Assembly: GCA_017543005.1 (NCBI GenBank)
Contig: JAFWEA010000169.1
Span: 1-8,460, forward strand
Length of the DNA stretch: 8,460 nucleotides
Reading direction: 5' to 3'
Origin: Solobacterium sp.
GTDB lineage: Bacteria > Bacillota_I > Bacilli_A > Erysipelotrichales > Erysipelotrichaceae
Shown: positions 1-6,168 of the stretch, piece by piece
Position numbering within the stretch: position 1 is the stretch's first letter
Layout of the letters: the number at the start of each line of letters is the position of its first letter
Translations under genes and position numbers: made by a program
The notes under the pieces: generated by a model
The model's database searches: none
The model's input: only the letters and a program-made list of their open reading frames with translations
Told to the model about the DNA's origin: nothing

Positions 1-152
1 AGCACATCGACAAAGGCGATGAACAGGTTCAGGATCCCCAGCCGGATCAGCCGCTTCTTCTGACTGGAGAGCAGCTTCAGAATCCGTTTCCACAGCGAAA
101 TATCAAGGGAATCCGTATTATAGGTTTTTTCCTCAAACCGGATCTGACTCAT
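1..152 (-). CDS. ABC exporter half-transporter, partner subunit (5' end only)
   Basis: This is the N-terminal 50 codons of a gene that continues beyond the left edge. Translation begins MSQIRFEEKTYNTDSLDISL and goes on to a basic stretch (WKRILKLLSSQKKRLIRL) and the start of a hydrophobic helix (GILNLFIAFVD). That is the usual layout just before transmembrane helix 1 of a type IV ABC exporter. A GGAGG lies 6 bases before the ATG, inside the 3' end of the preceding ABC gene. The start lies 20 bases upstream of that gene's TGA, so the two are almost certainly translationally coupled. The preceding subunit has a degenerate ATP site, so this one should be the catalytically canonical half (YheH/BmrD- or TM288-like). 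That is inferred, because the ATPase domain lies outside the window. Confidence 0.8.
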   Translation of the reverse strand, partial: MSQIRFEEKTYNTDSLDISLWKRILKLLSSQKKRLIRLGILNLFIAFVDV

Positions 153-1938
153 ATTCCGCCTCCGTTTCCGCATAGGAAGACTGGATCTCATAGATCCGTC
201 TGTAAAGACCATCACGTTTAATCAGTTCGTCATGGGTGCCGCTCTGGGTAATCCGGCCGTTTTCAAGCACGATAATCCGGTCGGCATCCCGGGCACTGTT
301 GATCCGCTGGGTGATGATGATGGTTGTGATATTCTTTCCGCGCTCCTTCAGGGCATGGCGGATCTGCCGGTCGGTCCGGGCATCCACGGCACTGAGGGAA
401 TCATCAAAAATCAGGATACGGCTGTCATTCATGAGGGTCCGGGCAATCGCAATCCGCTGTTTCTGACCGCCGGACAGGGTCACGCCCTTCTCGCCGACCA
501 GGGTGCTGTAGCCCTGCTCGAACTCATTGATGACATCATGCACGGCCGCAATCGAAGCTGCCGCTTCCACTTCCTTCTCGCCGGCTTCCCGGCCCAGATG
601 GATATTTTCGTAGATCGTACGGGAGAACAGGAACGGTTCCTGCAGGACAATGCCGACTTTCTGCCGCAGGTACTGCCGGTTGATCTCTTTCAGTTCCACC
701 CCGTCCAGCCGGATCGAACCGCTGTCGTAGTCATAGAGCCTGGTCAGAAGATGAACCAGGGTAGACTTGCCGGCCCCGGTCGGGCCCATCAGGGCAATGG
801 TTTCACCCGGTTTGATATGCAGGGAAACATCATCCAGCACCGGCACTTCCTCATCCCCGTATTTGAAGGAAAGATGATCAAAGACAATATCCCCGCTCAG
901 TTCCGGGGCTTCGCCGCTGGTCATATCTTCTTCCGGTTCATTGAGGATTTCATTCAGACGGTCAATTGATACTCCGCTCTTGCCGATATCGGAAAGAATG
1001 CGGCCCAGCTGGCGGATCGGCCAGAGAATCATGGATTCATAGGACATGAAGACCATGAAATTACCGGTGGTCAGGGAACCGCTGCGGGCTTCCTGGATGC
1101 CGGCGTACAGGACAATCAGCGTCTGCAGCAGGCAGATCAGGTCACTGCTGGACCAGTAGCGTCCCAGCAGCTTGATCATCGCAAACGTACGATCCCGGAA
1201 ATCCTCGTTGTAATCCCGGAACCGGTTGATTTCATATTTTTCGCGGCCAAAGGCCTTGATCACGCGGATCCCGTTGAGGTTTTCCTGAATGATTGAAGTC
1301 ATGCGCCCTTCCGATTCATCGGACGCCAGGAATGCCTGCTGGTTGCGCTTGTAGAAGTAATACGCATACAGGAACAGCACCGGCATCAGGATGACGGCCC
1401 TGACGGCCATGCGCCGGTGAATGCCAAACAGCACGGTACAGGCAATCAGCACCGTGCAGAGCGAACGGATCATCTGCTGGAACTGCTGGCCCAGCACCCG
1501 GCGGATAATGTCCACGTCAGTGGTGCACCGCTGCACCAGGTCACCTGTCTTTGTCCGCACATGATACTCATAGGGCAACCGCTGCAGATGCGAATAGAGA
1601 TCCCTGCGGATCCTGGCCGCCATGTCTTCCGACATCCGCCCGCTCAGATACCCTCTGAGGAACAGGAAAACCGACTGCAGCAGATATACCCCGACAATCA
1701 TCAGACCGCCGACGTAGAGATGCTCCCGCAGCCAGGCTGTACACCCGAACATTTCCGCAATCATGATATTGACTGTGCCTGCTAAAGGCCGGCCGTCAAT
1801 GACGTAGTCAATGAAAAATCCGAAGATCAGCGGGGTCAGAAGTCCCAGGAAAACAGCAAAAACGGCAAAGACCGCCACACAGGCAAATCTCCACCGGTTT
1901 CCGCGCAGATATTTTTTGATAAACTGTCGTCTGTTCAT
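133..1938 (-). CDS. Heterodimeric ABC exporter subunit with degenerate ATP site (YheI/BmrC, TM287-like)
   Basis: A 601-residue half-transporter with a membrane domain (about residues 18-310, six predicted helices) followed by an ATPase domain (about 345-590). Visible motifs are the A-loop Tyr360, Walker A GPTGAGKST (385-393), Q-loop Gln433 (VLQEP), signature LSGGQ (488-492), Walker B ILIFD ending at Asp512, and D-loop SAVD. The residue after Walker B is Asp513 instead of the catalytic Glu, and the switch His is Gln544 (IITQRIN). This double change is the hallmark of the non-hydrolysing site in heterodimeric exporters such as TM287/288 and BmrCD. The next gene overlaps it and is the expected partner. 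The family exports drugs, lipids or peptides from the inner side of the membrane; the substrate is unknown. The ATG has an in-frame stop just upstream and no recognisable Shine-Dalgarno. It starts 17 bases after the TSCPD gene, so it is probably cotranscribed with it. Confidence 0.95.
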   Translation of the reverse strand: MNRRQFIKKYLRGNRWRFACVAVFAVFAVFLGLLTPLIFGFFIDYVIDGRPLAGTVNIMIAEMFGCTAWLREHLYVGGLMIVGVYLLQSVFLFLRGYLSGRMSEDMAARIRRDLYSHLQRLPYEYHVRTKTGDLVQRCTTDVDIIRRVLGQQFQQMIRSLCTVLIACTVLFGIHRRMAVRAVILMPVLFLYAYYFYKRNQQAFLASDESEGRMTSIIQENLNGIRVIKAFGREKYEINRFRDYNEDFRDRTFAMIKLLGRYWSSSDLICLLQTLIVLYAGIQEARSGSLTTGNFMVFMSYESMILWPIRQLGRILSDIGKSGVSIDRLNEILNEPEEDMTSGEAPELSGDIVFDHLSFKYGDEEVPVLDDVSLHIKPGETIALMGPTGAGKSTLVHLLTRLYDYDSGSIRLDGVELKEINRQYLRQKVGIVLQEPFLFSRTIYENIHLGREAGEKEVEAAASIAAVHDVINEFEQGYSTLVGEKGVTLSGGQKQRIAIARTLMNDSRILIFDDSLSAVDARTDRQIRHALKERGKNITTIIITQRINSARDADRIIVLENGRITQSGTHDELIKRDGLYRRIYEIQSSYAETEAEYESDPV

Positions 1939-1946
1939 GCCATATC

Positions 1947-1952
1947 AGTATA
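1947..1952 (-). promoter_or_regulatory. Possible -10 element just before the ABC start
   Basis: On the minus strand TATACT (5 of 6 to the sigma-A -10 consensus) ends 8 bases before the ABC-transporter ATG. There is no good -35 at 16-18 bases and no Shine-Dalgarno between it and the ATG. If used, transcription would begin at or next to the ATG and give a leaderless message. It could equally be a chance AT-rich match inside the short gap after the TSCPD stop codon. Confidence 0.25.
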
Positions 1953-1955
1953 GCA

Positions 1956-2216
1956 TTAAAGATTGTTTTCTTCCTTATATGCCTTCAGGGCCCGGGCAAT
2001 CTGATCCGGGCAGGATGTCTTCTTGAAACCGCACGGTGTGCCTTCGAAATCTTCGATGACATCGTCGATCTTCATACCCCGGATAATCTTGGAAATCCCG
2101 AGCAGATTACCAGCACAGCCGCCGAGAATCCTGACGCTCTTGATGGTATCGCCTTCGATTTCAAATGTATATTTCTGTGAGCATACGCCTCTTGGTCTGT
2201 ATTCAAATGTTGTCAT
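1956..2216 (-). CDS. TSCPD-domain four-cysteine protein (TIGR03905 type)
   Basis: An 86-residue protein beginning MTTFEYRPRGVCSQ. Four cysteines are visible: Cys12 (GVCS), Cys34 (GGCAGN), Cys62 (TPCGF) and Cys69, the last inside the literal motif TSCPD (68-72). This is the pattern of the small uncharacterised family TIGR03905. The same TSCPD module is known as a C-terminal domain of some class II ribonucleotide reductases, where its cysteines are thought to bind metal or take part in redox transfer. A free-standing function is not established. The start is set by a GGAGG 8 bases before the ATG at 2216. The reading frame stays open upstream to 2363, but that part runs through the promoter and has no family resemblance. 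The gene is followed after 17 bases by the ABC exporter genes and probably heads that operon. Confidence 0.88.
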   Translation of the reverse strand: MTTFEYRPRGVCSQKYTFEIEGDTIKSVRILGGCAGNLLGISKIIRGMKIDDVIEDFEGTPCGFKKTSCPDQIARALKAYKEENNL

Positions 2217-2238
2217 TGTTCTTTCCTCCACGAGCGCC

Positions 2239-2266
2239 ATTATACCAAAGCCAGGGTGGGTTGCAA
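2239..2266 (-). promoter_or_regulatory. Sigma-A promoter for the TSCPD-ABC operon
   Basis: On the minus strand TTGCAA (2266-2261) is followed after 16 bases by a perfect TATAAT (2244-2239). The -10 is preceded by TGG, making an extended -10 (TGnTATAAT). It lies in the 64-base gap between the RHH gene and the TSCPD gene. It would give a short leader carrying the GGAGG ribosome site at 2229-2225. This is the best promoter by eye in the window. Confidence 0.8.
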
Positions 2267-2280
2267 TGGATTTGCCCGAA

Positions 2281-2484
2281 TCATTCGATATCGAACTCCG
2301 GCGGCACATCGATTTCGTCCGAAACATACTTCCCGTTCTTTTTCCGCTGCCGGACGCATTCACTCAGTAGATATTCGATCTGCCCGTTGACCGAACGGAA
2401 ATCATCTTCCGCCCACTGGGCAATGGCGTTGTACAGCTTCGGTGACAGCCGCAGAGGAATCTGCTTTTTCTGGCTGTCCTTCAT
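2281..2484 (-). CDS. Arc-like ribbon-helix-helix DNA-binding protein
   Basis: A 67-residue protein. Residues 8-14 (QIPLRLS) form the expected DNA-contacting beta strand, residues about 15-28 helix A (PKLYNAIAQWAEDD), and residues about 31-47 helix B with SVNGQIEYLL followed by the basic RQRKK. This matches the Arc/MetJ/CopG fold, which binds operators as cooperative dimers. The last 17 residues are acidic and proline-containing. The ATG shares one base with the TGA of the upstream SPFH gene (TGATG), so translation is coupled. Only a weak GGGAAG stands 9 bases upstream. Similar small Arc-like proteins are familiar next to SPFH genes in Bacillota, sometimes labelled as antitoxins. No toxin gene is adjacent here. 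The promoter of its own operon carries phased repeats, which suggests it is an autorepressor; that role is inferred. Confidence 0.85.
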   Translation of the reverse strand: MKDSQKKQIPLRLSPKLYNAIAQWAEDDFRSVNGQIEYLLSECVRQRKKNGKYVSDEIDVPPEFDIE

Positions 2485-3461
2485 CAGTACAGGCTTCCCG
2501 AATTCACGACCGGCTGGGCATCATGATTGCCGCACAGCACAACCAGCAGATTGGATACCATGGCTGCCTTGCGCTCCGGATCCAGTTCCACGACATCGTC
2601 TTCCTTCAGCTTATCCAGGGCCATCTCAACCATGCCGACAGCCCCGTCAACGATCATCTTGCGGGCATCGATGATGGCGGACGCCTGCTGGCGCTGCAGC
2701 ATAACCGCTGCGATTTCCTGCGCATAGGCCAGATATGTGATCTTGGCATCAATGATTTCAATGCCGGCATCCTTCACGTTTGCTTGGATCTGTTCACGGA
2801 TCCGTTCAGCCACAACCGTGCTTGATCCCCGCAGGCTGCCTTCATCCGGCCGGCCGTCACCGGTCGTATCGATATTCTGGGCCACATCATACGGATAAAT
2901 ACGAACAATATCACGCAGCGCGGTATCGCACATCAGCGACAGATATTCCTTGTAGTTGTCAACCGCGAATACCGCCTTGGCTGTATCCGTCACCCGCCAG
3001 GTAACCGCGATGCCGATTTCCACCGGATTGCCGAGGACGTCATTGATCTTCTGCCGGGCATTGTTCAGGGTCATGACCTTCAGTGAGATCTTACGGCTGG
3101 TCATTTCAACACTTTCTCTTGCCCCGAACAGGGATTTGACATCACCGGACTGATTCAGCTTTGTCTTTGCCGCCGGATTGACTGCCTGGCAGAACGGATT
3201 GACGAAGTAGAAGCCTTCCCCTTTCAGTGTTCCGATATACTTGCCGAACAGGGTCAGGACCAGCGCTTCCTGCGGCTTCAGTACTTTCAGGCCGAGCAGA
3301 AGGATCCAGCCGCAGCCAAGCCACAGAAGACTCAGAAAGAGGACCAGCGGATGAATCCGCCGGGAGGCGATCAGATTGAAGATAACGGCCAGATAGAGCC
3401 CGATCACCAGGATCAGGACAAGGATTCCGTTTTTCTTATTTTTCAGAGTAATTTCTTCCAT
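2484..3461 (-). CDS. SPFH/band-7 (stomatin/prohibitin-type) membrane protein
   Basis: A 325-residue protein. It has two adjacent N-terminal hydrophobic helices (about residues 11-31 and 38-58), then an SPFH/band-7 domain (about 60-245) opening with KPQEALVLTLFGKYIGTLKG and containing GFYFVNPF. A helical segment follows (about 245-290, YAQEIAAVMLQRQQASAIIDAR). The two-helix anchor followed by an SPFH domain fits the family of membrane-scaffold proteins that form oligomeric rings or microdomains and often regulate proteases or envelope stress. The specific role is unknown. The ATG has an AAGGAG 8 bases upstream. Its stop overlaps the start of the RHH gene by one base, so SPFH level and RHH level are tied. 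The short C-terminal tail ends in a polar stretch (QPVVNSGSLY). The family assignment is firm; the function in this organism is not. Confidence 0.92.
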   Translation of the reverse strand: MEEITLKNKKNGILVLILVIGLYLAVIFNLIASRRIHPLVLFLSLLWLGCGWILLLGLKVLKPQEALVLTLFGKYIGTLKGEGFYFVNPFCQAVNPAAKTKLNQSGDVKSLFGARESVEMTSRKISLKVMTLNNARQKINDVLGNPVEIGIAVTWRVTDTAKAVFAVDNYKEYLSLMCDTALRDIVRIYPYDVAQNIDTTGDGRPDEGSLRGSSTVVAERIREQIQANVKDAGIEIIDAKITYLAYAQEIAAVMLQRQQASAIIDARKMIVDGAVGMVEMALDKLKEDDVVELDPERKAAMVSNLLVVLCGNHDAQPVVNSGSLY

Positions 3462-3489
3462 AATGATATCTCCTTATTTTGATATCATT
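3462..3489. repeat. Perfect 9-bp inverted repeat before the SPFH start
   Basis: AATGATATC (3462-3470) and GATATCATT (3481-3489) are exact reverse complements separated by 10 bases. The spacer contains the SPFH ribosome site (AAGGAG on the minus strand). In the message the two arms could pair and sequester the ribosome site. As DNA they could be an operator. Confidence 0.6.
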
Positions 3490-3509
3490 TTAATATCACA
3501 TTTGTATCA
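3481..3509 (+). promoter_or_regulatory. Candidate RHH operator: three heptamers at 11-bp pitch
   Basis: On the plus strand GATATCA (3481-3487), AATATCA (3492-3498) and TGTATCA (3503-3509) are separated by 4 bases each. They repeat at exactly 11 bp, one helical turn. A further inverted copy (TGATATC, 3464-3470) sits over the ribosome-site side and forms a perfect 9-bp inverted repeat with 3481-3489. Half-sites at 11-bp spacing are what Arc-type RHH dimers use. Binding by the RHH protein of this operon is inferred. Confidence 0.55.
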
Positions 3510-3515
3510 TTGCAA
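3487..3515 (-). promoter_or_regulatory. Promoter of the SPFH-RHH operon
   Basis: On the minus strand TTGCAA (3515-3510) and TAAAAT (3492-3487) are separated by exactly 17 bases, a good sigma-A arrangement (-10 is 5 of 6). The AAGGAG ribosome site follows downstream, and the predicted leader is about 20 bases. The spacer and -10 are almost entirely covered by heptamer repeats, so a protein bound there would block RNA polymerase. Confidence 0.7.
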
Positions 3516-3567
3516 GTAATATTTGAAGAATTCTGTCATCCTCCCTGATCCTGCGAATATAACAGTT

Positions 3568-4128
3568 ATGAGAACGCTGTTGTGTTTTTCCATAATTCTT
3601 TTGTACGCCCGGCTGTTTCCGCGTGACCGGCTGATCAGTACAGAACTGATCGTGCTGGTCTGCGCGTCATTGGCAGCTGCATTCCTCTGTCCGGGAACGA
3701 TATTTGCCGCTGAAGTACCGGTATTGCTGTATGCGGCCATGATTGACCGGCGTACCGGGGAGATTCCTGACCTCTGCGCCATCCTGCTCTTAATCTTTGC
3801 CCTGGGTGAGCCGGTTCATTATTTCTCTGCTGCACTCGGAGTTCTTGTGCTGACGGGATTGCTGGCAGTGGCCGGACTGCTGGGCTTTGGCGATGTCAAG
3901 ATAATGGCTGCCTGGACGATTGCACATGGCCGGATGATTCTTTCAGCCCTCAGTGTCTCCTGCTGGCTCTGCCTGCTGTATTGTTTTACGCACAGACGAA
4001 AAAAACAGATCCCCTTTGCGCCGTATCTGGCGTTCGGGTTTCTGTTTGTTCAGTTATTCTTCGGTTCCGCAAGCGGCAATGCAAACCAGAATGTACTGCC
4101 TTTGCCCGGCTCGCTCTCCACCCCGTAA
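3568..4128 (+). CDS. Short prepilin peptidase / A24 family aspartic membrane protease
   Basis: A 186-residue, very hydrophobic protein. Both catalytic signatures of the A24 peptidases are present: Asp60 in AAMIDRRTGEIPD and Asp109 in the GxGD motif GFGDVK (106-111). A later IPFAPYLAFG (148-157) matches the conserved family end. These enzymes cut the leader of type IV pilin-like proteins at the membrane. It lacks the N-terminal cysteine/methylase domain of PilD, so it resembles the compact CpaA/TadV kind. No pilin, ATPase or Tad gene is in view, so it is an orphan here. I chose ATG 3568. An in-frame TTG at 3523 is possible and would add 15 residues. Neither has a clear ribosome site. The last 79 bases overlap, in antisense, the end of the histidine kinase gene, and no terminator is seen. 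Confidence 0.8.
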   Translation: MRTLLCFSIILLYARLFPRDRLISTELIVLVCASLAAAFLCPGTIFAAEVPVLLYAAMIDRRTGEIPDLCAILLLIFALGEPVHYFSAALGVLVLTGLLAVAGLLGFGDVKIMAAWTIAHGRMILSALSVSCWLCLLYCFTHRRKKQIPFAPYLAFGFLFVQLFFGSASGNANQNVLPLPGSLSTP

Positions 4129-5456
4129 GGAACCTGATGCAGGTCAAGGATCTCCTTGACGATGGCCAGCCCGATGCCGCTGCCGCTGGCCGCCCGGACA
4201 TGCGTACGGTCCACTTTGTAGTAGCGGTCCCAGACCAGCGGAAGCTGATCGGCCGCTATGCCTTCACCATAGTCCTGCACTTCCACCCGGGCCATGCCGT
4301 TCTCCCTCTTCAGACGGACATCAATCTGCCGGCTGTTGCCGGAGTAGTTGACCGCATTGGTCATGAAATTGTTGAAGACCTGCCGGATTCTTTCGATATC
4401 GGCCTTCACTTCGGTCTTTCCGGGATCCTGCCAGTTCAGGGTAAAGCCGTCATTGACATGATAGACATCATATTTGCGCATTTCCTGCGTGATCAGATCG
4501 GCCAGATCGAAATCAGCCGGCTGCAGTGTAATCCGGTGTTCCTGCAGACGGGACAGATCCAGCAGGTCATTGACCAGCAGCTTCAGGCGCTGAGATTCAT
4601 CGATGATCACCTGCAGATTCTCAGGGTTGTTTTCCCCCGGCAGGTCCCGCATCATTTCGCCATAGCCGCTGATCATGGTCAGCGGGGTGCGCAGATCATG
4701 GGATACATTGGCAATCAGATCCCGCTTGGCCCGGTCAGCCTTCTGGATATCATCCGCCGCCCGCTGCAGGGTCTCATTGAGTTCCTCCGCTTCCAGGTAT
4801 TTACCGGTATCAGCGGATGCTTCATAGCGCCCTTCCGGCAGCTGTTTCGCCGCTTCGTTGATCCGGGTCAGCGGTCTGGCAATTGTCCGGTACATCAGCA
4901 TCGTCAACAGAGCCATGAAGATCAGAATAATGCCGCTGATATACCACAGCTGCATCTTCAGCGTCGCCGTCGCCGCGTCCACCGGGGAAATACTGCCATA
5001 TACCATGACAATCGTATCGCCCGCATCCGCCGGTACGATCCGTGTATAAATCACTGAATCCAGCCCCGGCCGGCCGCTCATTCTCGTCTCTCCCCGGTAC
5101 AGGTAGGTATTGTCGTTCTGCTCCGCCTCATAGACATGGCCAAGCAGTTCCAGGGAATCCATGCGGTACAGCGGACAGCCCATATTGCCGGCGGTCATAT
5201 CCCCCGTACTGGCGCCGATTACCCGTACACACAGGTCATTCTCGGCCGATACCCGGAAGATGGTCTCATTCAGATCACCGCTGTCAAGCGCATTCGTCAC
5301 CTCATTGCTGACGTTTTTGATCATGCTGATCTTGTTGGCTTCATACATCGGCTGCAGAAGCCCGATCTGAAACAGCAGCACCACCCCGATCATCGCCGTC
5401 GCAAAGAACAGCAGGTAGCGGGCTATTTTCCATTTAAGACTGACTTTCTTTTTCAA
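4050..5456 (-). CDS. Sensor histidine kinase, HAMP-type, partner of the OmpR-type regulator
   Basis: About 468 residues from TTG 5456. Numbering below uses the longer possible TTG start at 5468, which adds 4 residues. It has a first membrane helix (about 17-38), an outside loop of about 130 residues with Cys80 and Cys98, a second helix (about 173-192), and a HAMP linker. The dimerisation motif is SHDLRTPLTM with His257 as phosphoacceptor. The ATP-binding domain shows the N box (FNNFMTNAVNYS, 365-376), G1 (DYGEG, from 399), F box (WDRYYK) and G2 (GSGIGLAIVK, 429-438). All catalytic boxes look intact. No ATG is available near the N terminus. AGAGGAG lies 12 bases before TTG 5456 and directly against TTG 5468, which favours 5456. 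The gene overlaps the end of its regulator gene, the normal arrangement for translational coupling. The sensed signal is unknown. Confidence 0.93.
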   Translation of the reverse strand: MKKKVSLKWKIARYLLFFATAMIGVVLLFQIGLLQPMYEANKISMIKNVSNEVTNALDSGDLNETIFRVSAENDLCVRVIGASTGDMTAGNMGCPLYRMDSLELLGHVYEAEQNDNTYLYRGETRMSGRPGLDSVIYTRIVPADAGDTIVMVYGSISPVDAATATLKMQLWYISGIILIFMALLTMLMYRTIARPLTRINEAAKQLPEGRYEASADTGKYLEAEELNETLQRAADDIQKADRAKRDLIANVSHDLRTPLTMISGYGEMMRDLPGENNPENLQVIIDESQRLKLLVNDLLDLSRLQEHRITLQPADFDLADLITQEMRKYDVYHVNDGFTLNWQDPGKTEVKADIERIRQVFNNFMTNAVNYSGNSRQIDVRLKRENGMARVEVQDYGEGIAADQLPLVWDRYYKVDRTHVRAASGSGIGLAIVKEILDLHQVPYGVESEPGKGSTFWFALPLAEPKNN

Positions 5457-6111
5457 AACGGTAGCCAACTCCTCTCAGCGTCACGATCATCCGGCTGTAT
5501 TCGCCGAGATTCTTCCGCAGCAGTTTGATATGGGTATCCAATGTCCGGTCATCGCCGAAGAAATCATAGCCCCAGACCGTCTGCAGAATCTGTTCCCGGG
5601 TCAGGGCAATACCGGCATTCTTGACCAGATAGACAAGCAGTTCGTATTCCTTGGGGGAAAGGCCCACCCGGACGCCGTCAATGGATACAGTCCGGGCCGA
5701 ATAATCGATCTCCAGCCCGCCGGTCCGGAAGGTTTCCCCGGCCCCGCTGCGGGTCCGCTTCAGGATGGCGTGAATCCGCATCATGAGTTCCTTGCCGGAA
5801 AACGGTTTGACGACGTAGTCATCCACGCCCAGGTCAAACCCGTGCACCTTGTCATATTCCTCGCCCAGTGCCGACAGCATGATGATCGGCATATCCGGGG
5901 CTGTCTTCTTGATCTGCCGGCAGGCAGAAAAGCCATCCAGGTTCGGCATCATGATATCCATGACGATCAGATCAAAGGCCTGGGTCTCACACAGTTCGAC
6001 AGCTTCCATGCCATCGCCTGCCTCAGTAACCTGAAAGCCCTCATATTCCGCATACTTCCGGATCATCTCCCGGATCCGGATTTCATCATCCACAACGAGT
6101 ATTCTGGTCAT
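5434..6111 (-). CDS. OmpR/PhoB-type two-component response regulator
   Basis: A 225-residue protein. The receiver domain (about 1-118) has the acidic pocket Asp8/Asp9, the phosphoacceptor Asp52 (IVMDIMMP), Ser80 and Lys102 (VKPFS). The C-terminal winged helix (about 128-221) shows LSPKEYELLVYLVKNAG, the TREQILQTVWGYDF segment, the recognition helix DDRTLDTHIKLLRKNL and the wing TLRGVGYRFE. The start is set by AGGAGG 7 bases before ATG 6111. The open frame runs 18 residues further upstream, but that stretch has no homology and crosses the presumed promoter. It is followed by its kinase with an overlap of about 23 bases. The gap before it contains 11-bp-spaced repeats of the kind OmpR-family dimers bind, so autoregulation is likely but not shown. 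Confidence 0.95.
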   Translation of the reverse strand: MTRILVVDDEIRIREMIRKYAEYEGFQVTEAGDGMEAVELCETQAFDLIVMDIMMPNLDGFSACRQIKKTAPDMPIIMLSALGEEYDKVHGFDLGVDDYVVKPFSGKELMMRIHAILKRTRSGAGETFRTGGLEIDYSARTVSIDGVRVGLSPKEYELLVYLVKNAGIALTREQILQTVWGYDFFGDDRTLDTHIKLLRKNLGEYSRMIVTLRGVGYRFEKESQS

Positions 6112-6145
6112 ATTCTGCCCTCCTGAATCAACGATATGATAACAA

Positions 6146-6162
6146 AGTGAAGTCTTTGTGAA
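6146..6162 (-). promoter_or_regulatory. PhoP/OmpR-type direct repeats upstream of the regulator gene
   Basis: On the minus strand TTCACA (6162-6157) and TTCACT (6151-6146) form a tandem pair 11 bp apart. A further TTCACT lies upstream at 6180-6175. The pair resembles the two-hexamer PhoP box of Bacillus (TTnACA with about 5 bases between). A possible -10, TATCAT, lies just downstream (6141-6136). Use by the neighbouring regulator is inferred. Confidence 0.4.
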
Positions 6163-6168
6163 CAATTC

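Noticed and set aside
232..969. 245-codon open frame on the plus strand
   Set aside because: Complement of the ABC ATPase domain; no recognisable protein family and compositional signs of a shadow frame.
2217..2363. 49-codon N-terminal extension of the TSCPD protein
   Set aside because: It would run through the RHH coding end and the TATAAT promoter; the GGAGG sits before the internal ATG, where family resemblance begins.
2281..2484. Toxin-antitoxin module with the RHH protein as antitoxin
   Set aside because: Neither neighbour (SPFH protein, TSCPD protein) resembles a toxin, so the antitoxin label is not supported here.
3523..3567. TTG start giving a longer prepilin peptidase
   Set aside because: No ribosome site before it and the added residues are not hydrophobic or family-like; kept only as an alternative.
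3981..5057. 358-codon open frame on the plus strand
   Set aside because: It lies antisense to the well-supported histidine kinase, is rich in His/Gln/Arg/Pro typical of a shadow frame, and shows no domain.
5530..6126. 198-codon open frame on the plus strand
   Set aside because: Antisense to the response regulator, whose motifs are complete.
6112..6165. 18-codon N-terminal extension of the response regulator
   Set aside because: AGGAGG is correctly placed for ATG 6111 and receiver domains begin with the MTRILVVDDE strand.
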